Origin: Actinobaculum suis
GTDB taxonomy: Bacteria > Actinomycetota > Actinomycetes > Actinomycetales > Actinomycetaceae
Length of the DNA stretch: 64,000 nt
Direction of reading: 5' to 3'
Assembly (NCBI RefSeq): GCF_900102025.1
Contig: NZ_FNAU01000004.1
Location: forward strand, 94,820 to 158,819
The notes under the pieces are model-generated. The model was not told the origin of the DNA. It saw only the letters and a list, made by a program, of their open reading frames with translations, and ran no database searches. Positions within the stretch are counted from its first letter, which is position 1. The number at the start of each line of letters is the position of its first letter. A program made the translations under genes and the position numbers. Positions 9,160 to 17,639 of the stretch are shown in pieces.

Positions 9160-9262
9160 GCGGCTACGCCGCGTTTCCTTTCGGCTACGCCGCTTCCGTC
9201 CGGCTTACGCCGCCTGGTTTCCCTCCGGCTTACGCCCCTGGTTTCTCCGGCTTACGCCGCCT
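9160..9262. repeat. Stop-codon-bearing tandem array between convergent genes
   Basis: Five degenerate units of about 19-25 bp share cggct(t)acgccg; read on the minus strand each contains GGCGTAAGCCGG or GGCGTAGCCG. The right-most unit is the actual 3' end of the ABC-2 permease gene (stop at 9252-9254). The others repeat its last codons with TAA or TAG retained. Confidence 0.8.
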
Positions 9263-10433
9263 TGCGGAAGATCTGGGAGAGCTTCACGCGTTCTCCGATG
9301 CGCAAGATAGAGCGTTCGTAGATAACGGCGCCCAAGCGGCTGAGCAGAATCACGGCCAGCCCCGCCAGCGTATAGGCAATAAGCTGTTCCGACCAGCCGG
9401 ATTGATTAGCACCGAACCGGATTGGCATGAAGTACTGCGAAAAGCCGGGCACGAAGGAAAGCACTTTATACCAGGTGGCATCAATGGATGATTGCAGGCC
9501 GAAAACAGCCGCGTAGAAGGGAATTAAAGCGGCGAAAATCAGGGCGGAAAGCGGGCCGGAAAGGTCTTCTTGCCGTGAAACCATGGACGCAATCCCGCCG
9601 GCAAATGCCGCCATGATGAAGTATCCGAAAACTACCCAAATGAGAATATTGAGCAGAATCGGCCAGATCCCAACTTCAGTGATTAGGCCTAAACTTGGCA
9701 TAATTCCGGAAATATAAACCGCGGCCAGCGCGCCCACAATATAGGTCAGGTTAGTCACCAAAACGGCTCCGCCCACGCCGAGGACTTTTCCTAGCAACAA
9801 GGTAGAGGGTTTGACGGTAGTTAAAATAATTTCCACCACGCGGCTCGATTTTTCTTCTACCACACGTACCGGAATGCCATTCACTCCGCTCATGGTTACG
9901 AAGAGAATAATTGATGCGCCTATAACTCCTGCCGCCACGCCGAAAAAGTTTGTGTCCGCAAAAGCGGCTTTTTCGGTCAAATCGGTACTGCTCAGGCTTT
10001 CCGCGGCGAGCAGTTTGCTTTGTATGTCCGGAGAAATATTGCTTTGCCGGAGCAAGCTGCCCACGGTTGCCGCTTTCGTTATTTCAACATACTGACTGCT
10101 CGGCGCACCGCGGCTGTTGGTATACACATGAGGCACTTCCGCAGTGCCGCCGATCACCGCATCGGGAGCGTCCTCCCGCGCGAACACTTCTTCCGGGGTG
10201 GCCTCTCCCACGTTTTCCACTTCCACGCCTTGTTCGCGCAGGAGAGGTTCTAGCGGCGCGGTTTGCGTGGTTACGGCGAATTTCGTGACTTCCGGTGTAT
10301 CGGCGTCGTTGAGGAGGAAGCGCCCTACCACCCCTGCGCCGAGGAAAATCGCCACCACTACGGCGATGCTAATTATGTTCGCCCGCGAAAATAAGAGGGT
10401 TCGAAATTCGCGATCGATAATAACGCGGAGCAT
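9252..10433 (-). CDS. ABC-2 family transporter permease (NatB-like)
   Basis: Membrane subunit of 393 residues. An N-terminal helix (about 18-40) is followed by a large external domain (about 45-170), then five or six C-terminal helices from about 175 to 380. This matches the NatB/YhaP group of ABC-2 exporters, linked to sodium or drug export in some bacteria. The start ATG shares one base with the stop of the ATPase gene (TAATG), so the two are co-translated. No substrate can be named from sequence. The 3' end is copied several times downstream in a repeat array. Confidence 0.88.
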   Translation of the reverse strand: MLRVIIDREFRTLLFSRANIISIAVVVAIFLGAGVVGRFLLNDADTPEVTKFAVTTQTAPLEPLLREQGVEVENVGEATPEEVFAREDAPDAVIGGTAEVPHVYTNSRGAPSSQYVEITKAATVGSLLRQSNISPDIQSKLLAAESLSSTDLTEKAAFADTNFFGVAAGVIGASIILFVTMSGVNGIPVRVVEEKSSRVVEIILTTVKPSTLLLGKVLGVGGAVLVTNLTYIVGALAAVYISGIMPSLGLITEVGIWPILLNILIWVVFGYFIMAAFAGGIASMVSRQEDLSGPLSALIFAALIPFYAAVFGLQSSIDATWYKVLSFVPGFSQYFMPIRFGANQSGWSEQLIAYTLAGLAVILLSRLGAVIYERSILRIGERVKLSQIFRKAA

Positions 10434-11392
10434 TAGGCGGCCTCACTTTCCGGGGCGGGAGTTTCCTGTTCGATAGCGTCTTTGAAAAGTTCGGTGAGGT
10501 GGGGGCGGCGCGGCCCAAACTCGTGCAGGGTTCCTATCTGGGTAAGTGCTCGCAAAACCGCCTGGTCACTCACATTGGCGGGGAGGTTGAAAATAACGCG
10601 CGTGAGGCCCGGGCGTGCAGGTGCATCTCCGGTGCCTTCCAAAGGGTCAGGTTGGGCGGTAATTCCGAGGGTAGCCAGGGTGCTTTGTACCGTTTCTGGT
10701 GGGGCGGCGACGGCGACGGCGAGGGGCGCCGGCGCATTTCCGCGCAATTCGCTAATCGAGCCGTGTGCGAGCAACCGCCCTTGGGCCATGATTCCGACCG
10801 AATCGCACAGTCTTTCCACCAGGTCTAATTGGTGAGAAGAAAACATAACCGGTGCGCCAGCATCCGCCATGAGCCGCAACACTTCACTCATTGCGGTTAC
10901 GGCTACGGGATCTAACCCGGAAAACGGTTCATCCAAAATCAAAAGTTTCGGTTCATGCACCAGGGCGGCCGCCAATTGCACGCGCTGCTGGTTCCCTAAA
11001 GAAAGTTTTTGCACCGGATCGTCTAGCCGTTCATAAACACCAAGAGTACGAGCCCATTTTTCGGCATTCTTAGCGGCCTGCGTGGTAGAAAAACCGTGTA
11101 AACGCGCAAAGTAAATGAGCTGTTCCCGAGCCTTCATTTTCGGATATAAACCGCGTTCTTCAGGCATATAGCCGATCTTTTGGCGGCGGGTAAAAGTAAT
11201 TTCTTCCCCATCCCAGAGCACTTCACCGCTATCCTTCGATAGCAGGTTTAAAATAATGCGCATGGCCGTGGTTTTGCCGGCGCCATTAGCTCCTACAAAG
11301 CCAAAAATCTCGCCGGGCCGAACGTCAAAACTCAGCTCGTTGAGAACCTGATGTGAGCCGAAGCTTTTATTGATCTTGCGGAGACTTAGCAC
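10433..11392 (-). CDS. ABC transporter ATP-binding protein (NatA-like)
   Basis: ATPase partner of the downstream ABC-2 permease. It shows Walker A GANGAGKTT, signature LSLGNQQR (the LSLGNQ variant typical of the NatA/YhaQ group), Walker B LLILDEPFSGLD, and a C-terminal DUF4162-like extension (about 225-300). The preferred start is the GTG at 11392 because AAGGAG lies just upstream and the product then begins with the conserved LSLRKINKSFG. An in-frame ATG at 11431 would add 13 residues of unlikely sequence. A TetR gene on the same strand, 149 bases upstream, is the obvious candidate regulator. Confidence 0.9.
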   Translation of the reverse strand: MLSLRKINKSFGSHQVLNELSFDVRPGEIFGFVGANGAGKTTAMRIILNLLSKDSGEVLWDGEEITFTRRQKIGYMPEERGLYPKMKAREQLIYFARLHGFSTTQAAKNAEKWARTLGVYERLDDPVQKLSLGNQQRVQLAAALVHEPKLLILDEPFSGLDPVAVTAMSEVLRLMADAGAPVMFSSHQLDLVERLCDSVGIMAQGRLLAHGSISELRGNAPAPLAVAVAAPPETVQSTLATLGITAQPDPLEGTGDAPARPGLTRVIFNLPANVSDQAVLRALTQIGTLHEFGPRRPHLTELFKDAIEQETPAPESEAA

Positions 11393-11540
11393 CCTTGCTC
11401 CTTGCTGTCTGGCGCCCGGTAAGGCCCTCATAGATACCGGCTAATTATAACTGAGATAAGTGCGCCATGCCACTATCTTTCATTCGTGTAGGGGTTCGAT
11501 CGCATCGCTCTCTGGAGTTTTCGGAAACCGGGATTGCTTA

Positions 11541-12236
11541 TCACGGTGCGGGGTGATGGGGTGTGGGGGTGGAGCCGCGCAGTTTTGGTTCGGTTTCCAG
11601 GCCGCGCAATCCGTCCCACACGAAATTGACTACGTGGGCAGCCAGATTTTCCTTATCTGGCACCTTCTCATCTACCCACCACTGGCCTACCTGGCCGATT
11701 CCGCCGGCGAGCATTTGCCCATAAATCGGCGCGGTACGCGGATCGATCCCGGAAGCTTCCAACATGGGAGCAATGAGTTCCGACACGATATCGGCAATGT
11801 CGGCGAGCACCGTGGAGAAAGAATCTCCCTCCAAAGTGGAAGGGGAGCGTTGCACGAGGAGCCGGAAGCCCGCCTCATTAGTTTCGATGTATTCGAAAAC
11901 AGCGACGACGATCGCCTCCAGGGTTTCCCGCGCGCGTGCGTCCTTGTACATCTTCGAAAAAATGAGCTCCGAAAGAGTGGTAAGTTCCCGATCTACCACC
12001 ACGTTGTAAATACCCTCTTTCCCGCCAAAATGTTCATAAACGACGGGTTTGGAAACTCCGGCCTGGGCCGCAATTTCTTCGATTGAAACGGCGTCGTACC
12101 CCTTGCGGGCAAATAGATCGCGCGCCACTTGCGCCAGTTGGACGCGCCGTTCGTTGCGCGTCATGCGGACGCGTTTATAGGGGCGGTTCGGCGCACTTTT
12201 GCCCTGATTATCCGACGTCGATTCAATTCGTGACAT
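11541..12236 (-). CDS. TetR family transcriptional regulator
   Basis: 231-residue DNA-binding repressor. The N-terminal helix-turn-helix (about 35-75) reads ARDLFARKGYDAVSIEEIAAQAGVSKPVVYEHFGGKEGIY, a very typical TetR pattern shown here only to identify its key turn AAQAGVSKPVVYEHF. The rest is a helical ligand-binding domain with a Trp-containing segment and a Pro-rich tail. It lies upstream of the NatAB-type exporter genes on the same strand, so control of that exporter is likely but not shown. No clear RBS precedes the ATG at 12236. Confidence 0.9.
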   Translation of the reverse strand: MSRIESTSDNQGKSAPNRPYKRVRMTRNERRVQLAQVARDLFARKGYDAVSIEEIAAQAGVSKPVVYEHFGGKEGIYNVVVDRELTTLSELIFSKMYKDARARETLEAIVVAVFEYIETNEAGFRLLVQRSPSTLEGDSFSTVLADIADIVSELIAPMLEASGIDPRTAPIYGQMLAGGIGQVGQWWVDEKVPDKENLAAHVVNFVWDGLRGLETEPKLRGSTPTPHHPAP

Positions 12237-12313
12237 AGCTCTATTATGCCTAACGGGGGATTATTCGCTAGACTATGGCGGTGCGCTTCGGAACGGAAAC
12301 GTAACGGAAGCGA

Positions 12314-12384
12314 TCCGCCCTGGTGTAACGGCAGCACAGCGGTCTTTGGAACCGTATGTCTAGGTTCGAATCCTAGGGGCGGAA
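12314..12384 (+). tRNA. tRNA-Gln(UUG)
   Basis: Full cloverleaf. Acceptor tccgccc (12314-12320) pairs with gggcgga (12377-12383), discriminator A at 12384. The D stem is gtgt/gcac. The anticodon stem gcggt/accgt encloses the loop ctttgga with anticodon TTG. The T stem is ctagg/cctag around ttcgaat. CCA is not encoded. Confidence 0.95.
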
Positions 12385-12522
12385 CAAAATTTGGGTTTTG
12401 CGGAAAATCAACCCTGTCATCAATCTTGCCATCAAATCTGCACTGCCATCCGCGCCCGCGGCAGATAACATGGTGCCGGAAGAAGCGAATGCTACTAGTA
12501 GATCTCGAAAGGGAAATGAGCG

Positions 12523-13443
12523 ATGGCAGCTCCCGCAGCAGTTATTATCCTGGCCGCCGGCCAAGGCACCCGCATGAAATCAGCGCTACCGAAAGTGCTC
12601 CACGAAATGTGTGGGCGCACCTTGCTCGGGCACGCGATCGTGGCGGCGCGCGGCCTGGAACCGCAAAACGTGGTGGTAGTGGTACGCCATGAACGTGCCC
12701 AGGTAGCTAGCCATGCGCTCGCGGTTGACCCGGAGGTCATTATTGCCGACCAAGACGAAGTGAAAGGTACCGGGCGCGCGGTATGGTGCGGTTTAGCCGG
12801 GCTGCCGGAAAACATTTCGGGGCCGGTACTCGTAATGGCCGGAGATACCCCGCTACTCACTTCCGATATTTTGGCGGAGCTGTTCGCGCGCCACGGGGAA
12901 AACGCGGTTACCGTCCTCACCGCGCAAGTACCGGAAGCTACCGGATATGGGCGGATTGTGCGGGATGCGCAGGGCAAAATATCCGGAATCGTGGAAGAAG
13001 TAGATGCAACGCCGCAGCAGCGCACTATCCGCGAGATCAATACCTCTACTTATGTTTTCGACGCCGCTTTCCTGCGCCGCAGTCTCGCCCGCCTCGGCAC
13101 CGACAACGCCCAGGGGGAGATGTACCTCACGGATGTGGTGGCGCAGGCTTACCGGGAAGGCGCGGGCATTGGTTCGTATATGGCGCCCGATTATCGCACC
13201 GTAGAAGGGGCGAACGACCTGGTGCAATTAGCGGCTCTGCGGGCAGATATGCGGCGGCGCATCTTGGAAAAGTGGATGCGGGCCGGGGTGAGCATTATTG
13301 ACCCGGCAACCACCTGGATTGATGTGCAAGCAGAGCTGGAACCTGATGCGGTGGTGGAGCCCTTCACGATTTTGCGCGGAAATGTACATATCGAGCGGGG
13401 GCAACGCGTAGGGCCGGGCGAATACGGGACGCGCGCCAACTAA
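12523..13443 (+). CDS. glmU: N-acetylglucosamine-1-phosphate uridyltransferase; GlmU lacking its C-terminal half
   Basis: The N-terminal GlmU domain is complete: LAAGQGTRMKSALPKVLHE at the nucleotide-binding site, the GDTPLL metal motif, GYGRIV, EINTSTYVFD and the NDLVQLAALR linker. This half makes UDP-GlcNAc from GlcNAc-1-P and UTP. The protein stops at 306 residues, right after ILRGNVHIERGQRVGPGE, which is normally the first turns of the left-handed beta helix acetyltransferase (full-length about 450-490). No continuation with hexapeptide repeats is visible in any frame before prs. Either the acetyltransferase step is done by another protein, or the gene was truncated by deletion and the last residues (YGTRAN) are junction sequence. 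It follows tRNA-Gln and precedes prs, the usual order. Confidence 0.9.
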   Translation: MAAPAAVIILAAGQGTRMKSALPKVLHEMCGRTLLGHAIVAARGLEPQNVVVVVRHERAQVASHALAVDPEVIIADQDEVKGTGRAVWCGLAGLPENISGPVLVMAGDTPLLTSDILAELFARHGENAVTVLTAQVPEATGYGRIVRDAQGKISGIVEEVDATPQQRTIREINTSTYVFDAAFLRRSLARLGTDNAQGEMYLTDVVAQAYREGAGIGSYMAPDYRTVEGANDLVQLAALRADMRRRILEKWMRAGVSIIDPATTWIDVQAELEPDAVVEPFTILRGNVHIERGQRVGPGEYGTRAN

Positions 13444-13888
13444 CTGCTAACTGCGGATGCGGTGCGCATTGTGGTGGGGCGGCCAGGCGGATGAATAGTG
13501 GCGATGGGCCACGCGGATGAGTAGTAGGCGATGGCACGCGGATGAGCAGGATGAGAAGTAGGCACGCTCCGATTGGCCTGGTATGCGCGGGGCCTGAGCC
13601 TAGGTATTATGTTTCGGGTAAGTCCAGGTACGCTCCGGTAAGCTTTAGCGGCGCCCATATAGGTTCGCGGCAAAACTGCTTATTGTAGGGCAAGGTGGGC
13701 GCCGCCTGGGTGAAAGTCTTGAAAACTCATAGCTTGAGATTTTCATAGCTTGAAATGCATAAAGCGGGTACCGTTAGAGGGCGCTGGTTTTCGCGTGCCG
13801 CGTGAAGAGTTAACCCTACGTTTCGGCTGGTGAGGCCCGGGGTTAACGCAGCTGACATAAAAGTATGCGGGGAAAGGTAAACGGATTC
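13444..13888. other. Gene-free interval between truncated glmU and prs
   Basis: About 445 bp without a credible gene. It holds imperfect repeats around cacgcggatgag (about 13505-13560), a direct repeat tcatagcttga at about 13729 and 13746, and an inverted repeat GTTAACCC (13809-13816) / GGGTTAAC (13840-13847) upstream of prs that could be an operator or hairpin. No trace of the missing GlmU acetyltransferase repeats is visible. Confidence 0.6.
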
Positions 13889-14872
13889 ATGGCCACTGGG
13901 ATACGGATATCGAACGACAAAAGGCTCGTTTTAGTTTCGGGCAGAGCGTTTCCGGAACTAGCGGAGGAGGTAGCTAAAGGTTTAGGGATCAGTCTCCTTC
14001 CCACTATCGCGTACGATTTTGCGAACTCGGAAATTTACGTGCGATATGAAGAATCGCTACGCGGCTCTGATGTATTTATTTTGCAGTCCTTCACCGACCC
14101 GATTAACAAGTGGTTGATGGAGGCTCTTCTTTTAGTGGACGCGGCGAAGCGCGCCTCGGCCAAACGTATTACCGCGGTCATGCCTTACTATCCGTATGCC
14201 CGGCAAGATAAGAAACATAAGGGGCGCGAACCGATTTCGGCGCGCCTCGTGGCCGATATGTTCAAGACGGCCGGTGCGGATCGGATTATGAGCGTGGATC
14301 TGCACGCCGCCCAGTCGCAAGGCTTCTTTGATGGTCCGGTAGACCACCTGTGGGCAATGCCGACCTTGGTAAAGTACGTGCGCACGCGGATTGATCCAGA
14401 AAACTCGGTTATGGTTTCCCCGGACGCGGGCCGCATCAAGGTGGCAGAACAGTGGGCTGCCCGCCTGGGTGGAGTGCCGCTGGCCTTCGTGCACAAAACC
14501 CGGGATATTAGCCGGGCTAATGTGGCGGTGGCTAACCGCGTGGTGGGTGATGTGGCGGGGAAGACGGCGATCATCGTGGACGATATGATCGACACCGCGG
14601 GTACCTTGGTCGGCGCAATTAATGTGGTCAAAGAAGCCGGGGCAAAAGAAGTTATTGTGGCTGCTACGCACGGTCTGCTTTCCGGCCCGGCAGTGGAAAG
14701 GCTGCAAGCAGCCGGATGCCGTGAAATCATCATTACCAACACGCTTCCGGTTCCGGAAGAAAAACGTTTCGAGGGTTTGACAGTACTTTCAATCGCACCG
14801 GTACTAGCCCGGGCGATCGACGAAGTATTCGAGGATGGTTCGGTAACCTCGCTATTCGACGGTGCTTATTAG
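13889..14872 (+). CDS. prs: Ribose-phosphate pyrophosphokinase
   Basis: Makes PRPP from ribose-5-phosphate and ATP for nucleotide, His and Trp synthesis. Class I features are present: FANSEIYVRYEESLRG, YYPYARQDKKHKGREPIS (ATP/flexible loop), the SVDLHAAQ metal site, and the PRPP loop VDDMIDTAGT. Starting at the ATG at 13889 gives 327 residues, the family norm; AAAGG lies 11 bases upstream. An in-frame ATG at 13865 lacks an RBS. The stop codon is embedded in the first unit of a tandem array. Confidence 0.95.
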   Translation: MATGIRISNDKRLVLVSGRAFPELAEEVAKGLGISLLPTIAYDFANSEIYVRYEESLRGSDVFILQSFTDPINKWLMEALLLVDAAKRASAKRITAVMPYYPYARQDKKHKGREPISARLVADMFKTAGADRIMSVDLHAAQSQGFFDGPVDHLWAMPTLVKYVRTRIDPENSVMVSPDAGRIKVAEQWAARLGGVPLAFVHKTRDISRANVAVANRVVGDVAGKTAIIVDDMIDTAGTLVGAINVVKEAGAKEVIVAATHGLLSGPAVERLQAAGCREIIITNTLPVPEEKRFEGLTVLSIAPVLARAIDEVFEDGSVTSLFDGAY

Positions 14873-14955
14873 TAGGTGCTTATTAATAGGTGCTTATTAA
14901 TAGGTGCTTAATAAGGCGCTTATTAAGCAGCGCCTATTAGGCGGCGCTTATTAAA
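14861..14955. repeat. 14-bp tandem array starting at the prs stop codon
   Basis: ggtgcttattagta (14861-14874, containing the prs stop TAG) is repeated as ggtgcttattaata at 14875 and 14889. Shorter and rearranged relatives (ggtgcttaata, ggcgcttattaa, gcgcctattagg, ggcgcttattaa) run to about 14955. Period 14 is not a multiple of three, so the stop triplets fall in different frames. Confidence 0.85.
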
Positions 14956-15033
14956 CTGTGCCCGCTGGCAGAGCGGGCCAAGGTAACACGTGCGGTAGGC
15001 GCGGCACGGCAGGCTCTTAGATATGATGAGGCA

Positions 15034-15768
15034 GTGCTACTCGTAAGCGTTTTCGGTATTGGACTTATTGGTGCAATCATTGGTTATCTTTCGGGCGCAG
15101 CCTCGGTATTTACCTACCCGGCCCTGCTTATGCTCGGATTTCCGCCGGTGATCGCTAACACTACAAATGTTATTTCAAACATTGGTGGCAGTACCGGAAC
15201 CACAATTGCGGCTTTTCGGCAAATCCGGCAAGTACGTAGCTACCCGCGGTGGCCCCAATACCTGATTGGGGCAGCGGGAGGCGCGCTCGGAGGCTACCTG
15301 CTACTGGTTGCAGACCCGGGCGTTTTTGAAGCTGTTGTACCTTGGCTCGTCCTTTTCTCCGTACTGTCAGTTGTCATCGCCCCGATCTTGCACCGCCTCG
15401 GCCGCCGGGTAAATATTGGCACCGGCGCCTTTATGGTGCTCGTCTTTATTGTTGGTATCTACTCGGGATATTTTGGCGCCGCCTCCGCCATCTTGTACAT
15501 GGCGATGGCCCGGCTCCTTACCAATATGACCACGCGGGAAGCCCTCGTTATGAAAGCACCCGTTACCCTCGGCGCCAACCTGGTTGCTGGGATCTACTAC
15601 GCCGCGATGGGTGCGGTGGACTACCCGGCCGCCCTAAGCATGATGGCCGGCGGTATCGTGGGCGGATGGATAGGCCCGAAACTCGGCCGGTTCTTCTCCG
15701 ACCGCGTGATCAATATCCTCATCCTCATTTTCGGCCTAGCCCTCTTCTTCTGGCTACTTTTGCGCTAG
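15034..15768 (+). CDS. TSUP (TauE/SafE) family membrane permease
   Basis: 244-residue integral membrane protein with about eight helices and the duplicated TSUP pattern: an N-terminal GxGxIGAIIGYLSG block and a second half with VGIYSGYFGAASAILYMA and GGIVGGWIGPKLG. Family members move sulfite, sulfoacetate or other organosulfur anions, often outward; the substrate here is unknown. The start is GTG at 15034 with a weak gatgagg upstream. The last codons (ctt ttg cgc tag) are the first unit of a long tandem array. Confidence 0.88.
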   Translation: MLLVSVFGIGLIGAIIGYLSGAASVFTYPALLMLGFPPVIANTTNVISNIGGSTGTTIAAFRQIRQVRSYPRWPQYLIGAAGGALGGYLLLVADPGVFEAVVPWLVLFSVLSVVIAPILHRLGRRVNIGTGAFMVLVFIVGIYSGYFGAASAILYMAMARLLTNMTTREALVMKAPVTLGANLVAGIYYAAMGAVDYPAALSMMAGGIVGGWIGPKLGRFFSDRVINILILIFGLALFFWLLLR

Positions 15769-15896
15769 GCCGCTCTTACGCTGAGCCGCTCTTACGCTAA
15801 GCTGCTCTTGCGCTAAGCCGCTCTTGCACTAAGCCGTTCTTGCACTGAGCCGCTTTTGTGCTGAGCCACCTTTGTACTAAGCCGCTTTTGCGCAGA
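15757..15896. repeat. 16-bp tandem array copying the TSUP gene 3' end
   Basis: Eight full units with period 16 start at 15757, 15773, 15789, 15805, 15821, 15837, 15853 and 15869, plus a partial one. Consensus is ctcttgcgctaagccg. Every unit keeps a stop triplet at the same place (TAG, TGA, TAA, TAA, TAA, TGA, TGA, TAA). Because 16 is not divisible by three, stops occur in all three forward frames. Confidence 0.9.
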
Positions 15897-15966
15897 ATTC
15901 TGTGCCGCATTCCGTGCGTTTTCTGGTTATGGGTTTTGCCGGGGCATTTCCCGCGAGCCTCGGCCC

Positions 15967-15995
15967 TGGCGTGGCAGGGCGAAGCCGTCTATAAT
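15967..15995 (+). promoter_or_regulatory. Candidate sigma-70-type promoter for rplY
   Basis: A perfect TATAAT at 15990-15995 with a weak TGGCGT 17 bases upstream (15967-15972). The start would be near 16002, giving a leader of about 185 nt before rplY. The leader is not obviously structured. Confidence 0.4.
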
Positions 15996-16186
15996 AGCGG
16001 GGTTGCTTCGGCGAGGGAGCGGGAAATCCCGATACTCCGTTATCGACGTAGCAGGCACATTCCTTCGGGCTGGCCTGCGTATGTAAAACGAGGTCAACAC
16101 GGTAAAAGTATTTCGGTGCCAGCGGGCGGCAAACGCTTTATCGCAGCTTTTTGCCCGGGCACCTGAAACCGAAAGAAGGAATATTT

Positions 16187-16840
16187 ATGGCAATGGAACA
16201 GAAGAGCCTCACGGCTCAAGAACGCCAGGAATTTGGTAAGGGCGCTTCCCGCCGGTTGCGCCGCGATGGCCAAACCCCCGCGGTACTTTACGGACACGGT
16301 GCCGCTCCGGCCCACCTGACCGTTGATGCACACGATCTCTTCCTCATTGTTAAGGACAACCCGAACGCCCTGCTGAGCGTAACGGTAGAAGGATCCGAAT
16401 CCGGCAATCTCCTGGCACTGGTCAAGGACATTCAGCGCAACCCGGTTACCCGCCGCATTATTCACGTTGACCTGCAGCGCGTGACGCGCGACGAAAAGGT
16501 GGAAGTGGAAGTTCCGGTGGAAGTTGTGGGCGAATCGGCTCCGGGCACGATCCACACCATCGAATTCCTCAACGTGCAGGTTTCAGCTCCGGCTATCGAC
16601 ATTCCGGATTCCGTGATTGCCAACGTGGAAGGCATGGAAGACGGCTCGCAGATCACCGCTGCCGACCTGCAGCACGCAGACGACGTCGAAGTACTGCTCG
16701 ATCCGGAAGAAGTTGTGGTTTCCGTTATGCGTCCGGAAGTTGATCTGGCGCTTGAAGAAGCCGACGCCGCCGTGGCCGAAGCCCAGGCGGAAGAAGCTCG
16801 TGAAGAATCCGAAGAACACGGAGCAACGAACGGCGAGTAA
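16187..16840 (+). CDS. rplY: 50S ribosomal protein bL25 (Ctc type)
   Basis: 217-residue two-domain L25/Ctc protein that binds 5S rRNA in the large subunit. The N-terminal domain (about 1-95) has GKGASRRLRRDGQTPAVLYGHG and NPVTRRIIHVDLQRV. A TL5-type C-terminal domain (about 100-190) has VEVPVEVVGESAPG. It ends in an acidic Ala/Glu-rich tail. AAGGA precedes the ATG at 16187. It lies directly before pth, the usual actinobacterial pairing. Confidence 0.95.
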   Translation: MAMEQKSLTAQERQEFGKGASRRLRRDGQTPAVLYGHGAAPAHLTVDAHDLFLIVKDNPNALLSVTVEGSESGNLLALVKDIQRNPVTRRIIHVDLQRVTRDEKVEVEVPVEVVGESAPGTIHTIEFLNVQVSAPAIDIPDSVIANVEGMEDGSQITAADLQHADDVEVLLDPEEVVVSVMRPEVDLALEEADAAVAEAQAEEAREESEEHGATNGE

Positions 16841-16892
16841 ACACTTCGCCACCTGCCCAAGCTTTGCTTCGGCAGGCATAAGGTTATTGTTC

Positions 16893-16945
16893 GCAGGCCC
16901 GCAGAGTTCCCGAATCCGCGTGATCTTGGGGCTCTGCGGGCTTGC
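16893..16945 (+). terminator. Hairpin between rplY and pth
   Basis: gcaggcccgcagag (16893-16906) pairs with ctctgcgggcttgc (16932-16945), 13 of 14 positions, with a 25-base loop. There is no U-tract, so it may be a weak or Rho-assisted terminator or a processing hairpin. A smaller cctgcc/ggcagg hairpin lies just before it. Confidence 0.45.
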
Positions 16946-16967
16946 CCGCACTGGAAGGTAGGCCAGT

Positions 16968-17552
16968 ATGTACGTCGTCGTTGGGCTCGGAAACCCTGGG
17001 CCACGGTACGTAGGCACCCGCCACAATATTGGGCACGACGTCGTGGAATGCTTGGCGCAACGCGCTAGCGGCACGCTTAGCGCGCACCGGCAGACGCGTA
17101 CCCACCAACTTTCCGTACGTGCCGGGTATGGGCCGGAAGCGCAGCGGGTTATTCTCGCTACTTTAGACACGTATATGAATACTTCGGGCGGGCCCACGGC
17201 CGCGCTTTTGCGCTACTATGACTGCTCGCCGGAAAACCTCATCGTTATCCACGATGAACTTGATTTACCGCACGGTACCCTCAAACTGAAGCGCGGCGGG
17301 GGCGAAGGCGGGCATAACGGCCTGAAGTCGATTTCTCAAGCTCTGGGCACCAAAAACTATATTCGGTTGCGGTTCGGAATCGGCCGGCCGCCGGGCCGGC
17401 AAGACCCTGCCGATTATGTACTCGGCCGCTTTTCGGGCGCGGAGAAAAAGGACCTGGGCACGCTTATTGAGGAAGCGGCGGATGCCGCGGAGGAAGTGGT
17501 GCGAAACGGCCTGGAAACGGCCACACTCCACTTGCATACTAAACACCGGTAG
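16968..17552 (+). CDS. pth: Peptidyl-tRNA hydrolase
   Basis: Releases tRNA from peptidyl-tRNA that has dropped off the ribosome. 194 residues, the normal length. Motifs are GLGNPGPRYVGTRHNIG near the N-terminus (catalytic His in the RHNIG block), YMNTSG, the HDELDLPHG block, and GGGEGGHNGLKSI. A GGAAGG-type RBS precedes the ATG. Downstream the sequence acaccggtagca is echoed by gcaccggcgttagca, another apparent 3'-end copy. Confidence 0.95.
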   Translation: MYVVVGLGNPGPRYVGTRHNIGHDVVECLAQRASGTLSAHRQTRTHQLSVRAGYGPEAQRVILATLDTYMNTSGGPTAALLRYYDCSPENLIVIHDELDLPHGTLKLKRGGGEGGHNGLKSISQALGTKNYIRLRFGIGRPPGRQDPADYVLGRFSGAEKKDLGTLIEEAADAAEEVVRNGLETATLHLHTKHR

Positions 17553-17639
17553 CACTAACCCGCCGCCGCTAGGCACCGGCGTTAGCAAGACGCCGATAGC
17601 ACCCGGAACTCGCAAACCCGGTAACCCTTTAGAAACTCA

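Noticed and set aside
9160..9262. Mobile-element terminal repeats
   Set aside because: Units are tandem copies of the adjacent gene's last codons; no transposase or target duplication is present.
13444..13888. A hidden acetyltransferase half of GlmU in another frame
   Set aside because: No frame downstream of 13443 shows hexapeptide repeats or the usual acetyltransferase motifs; stops are frequent.
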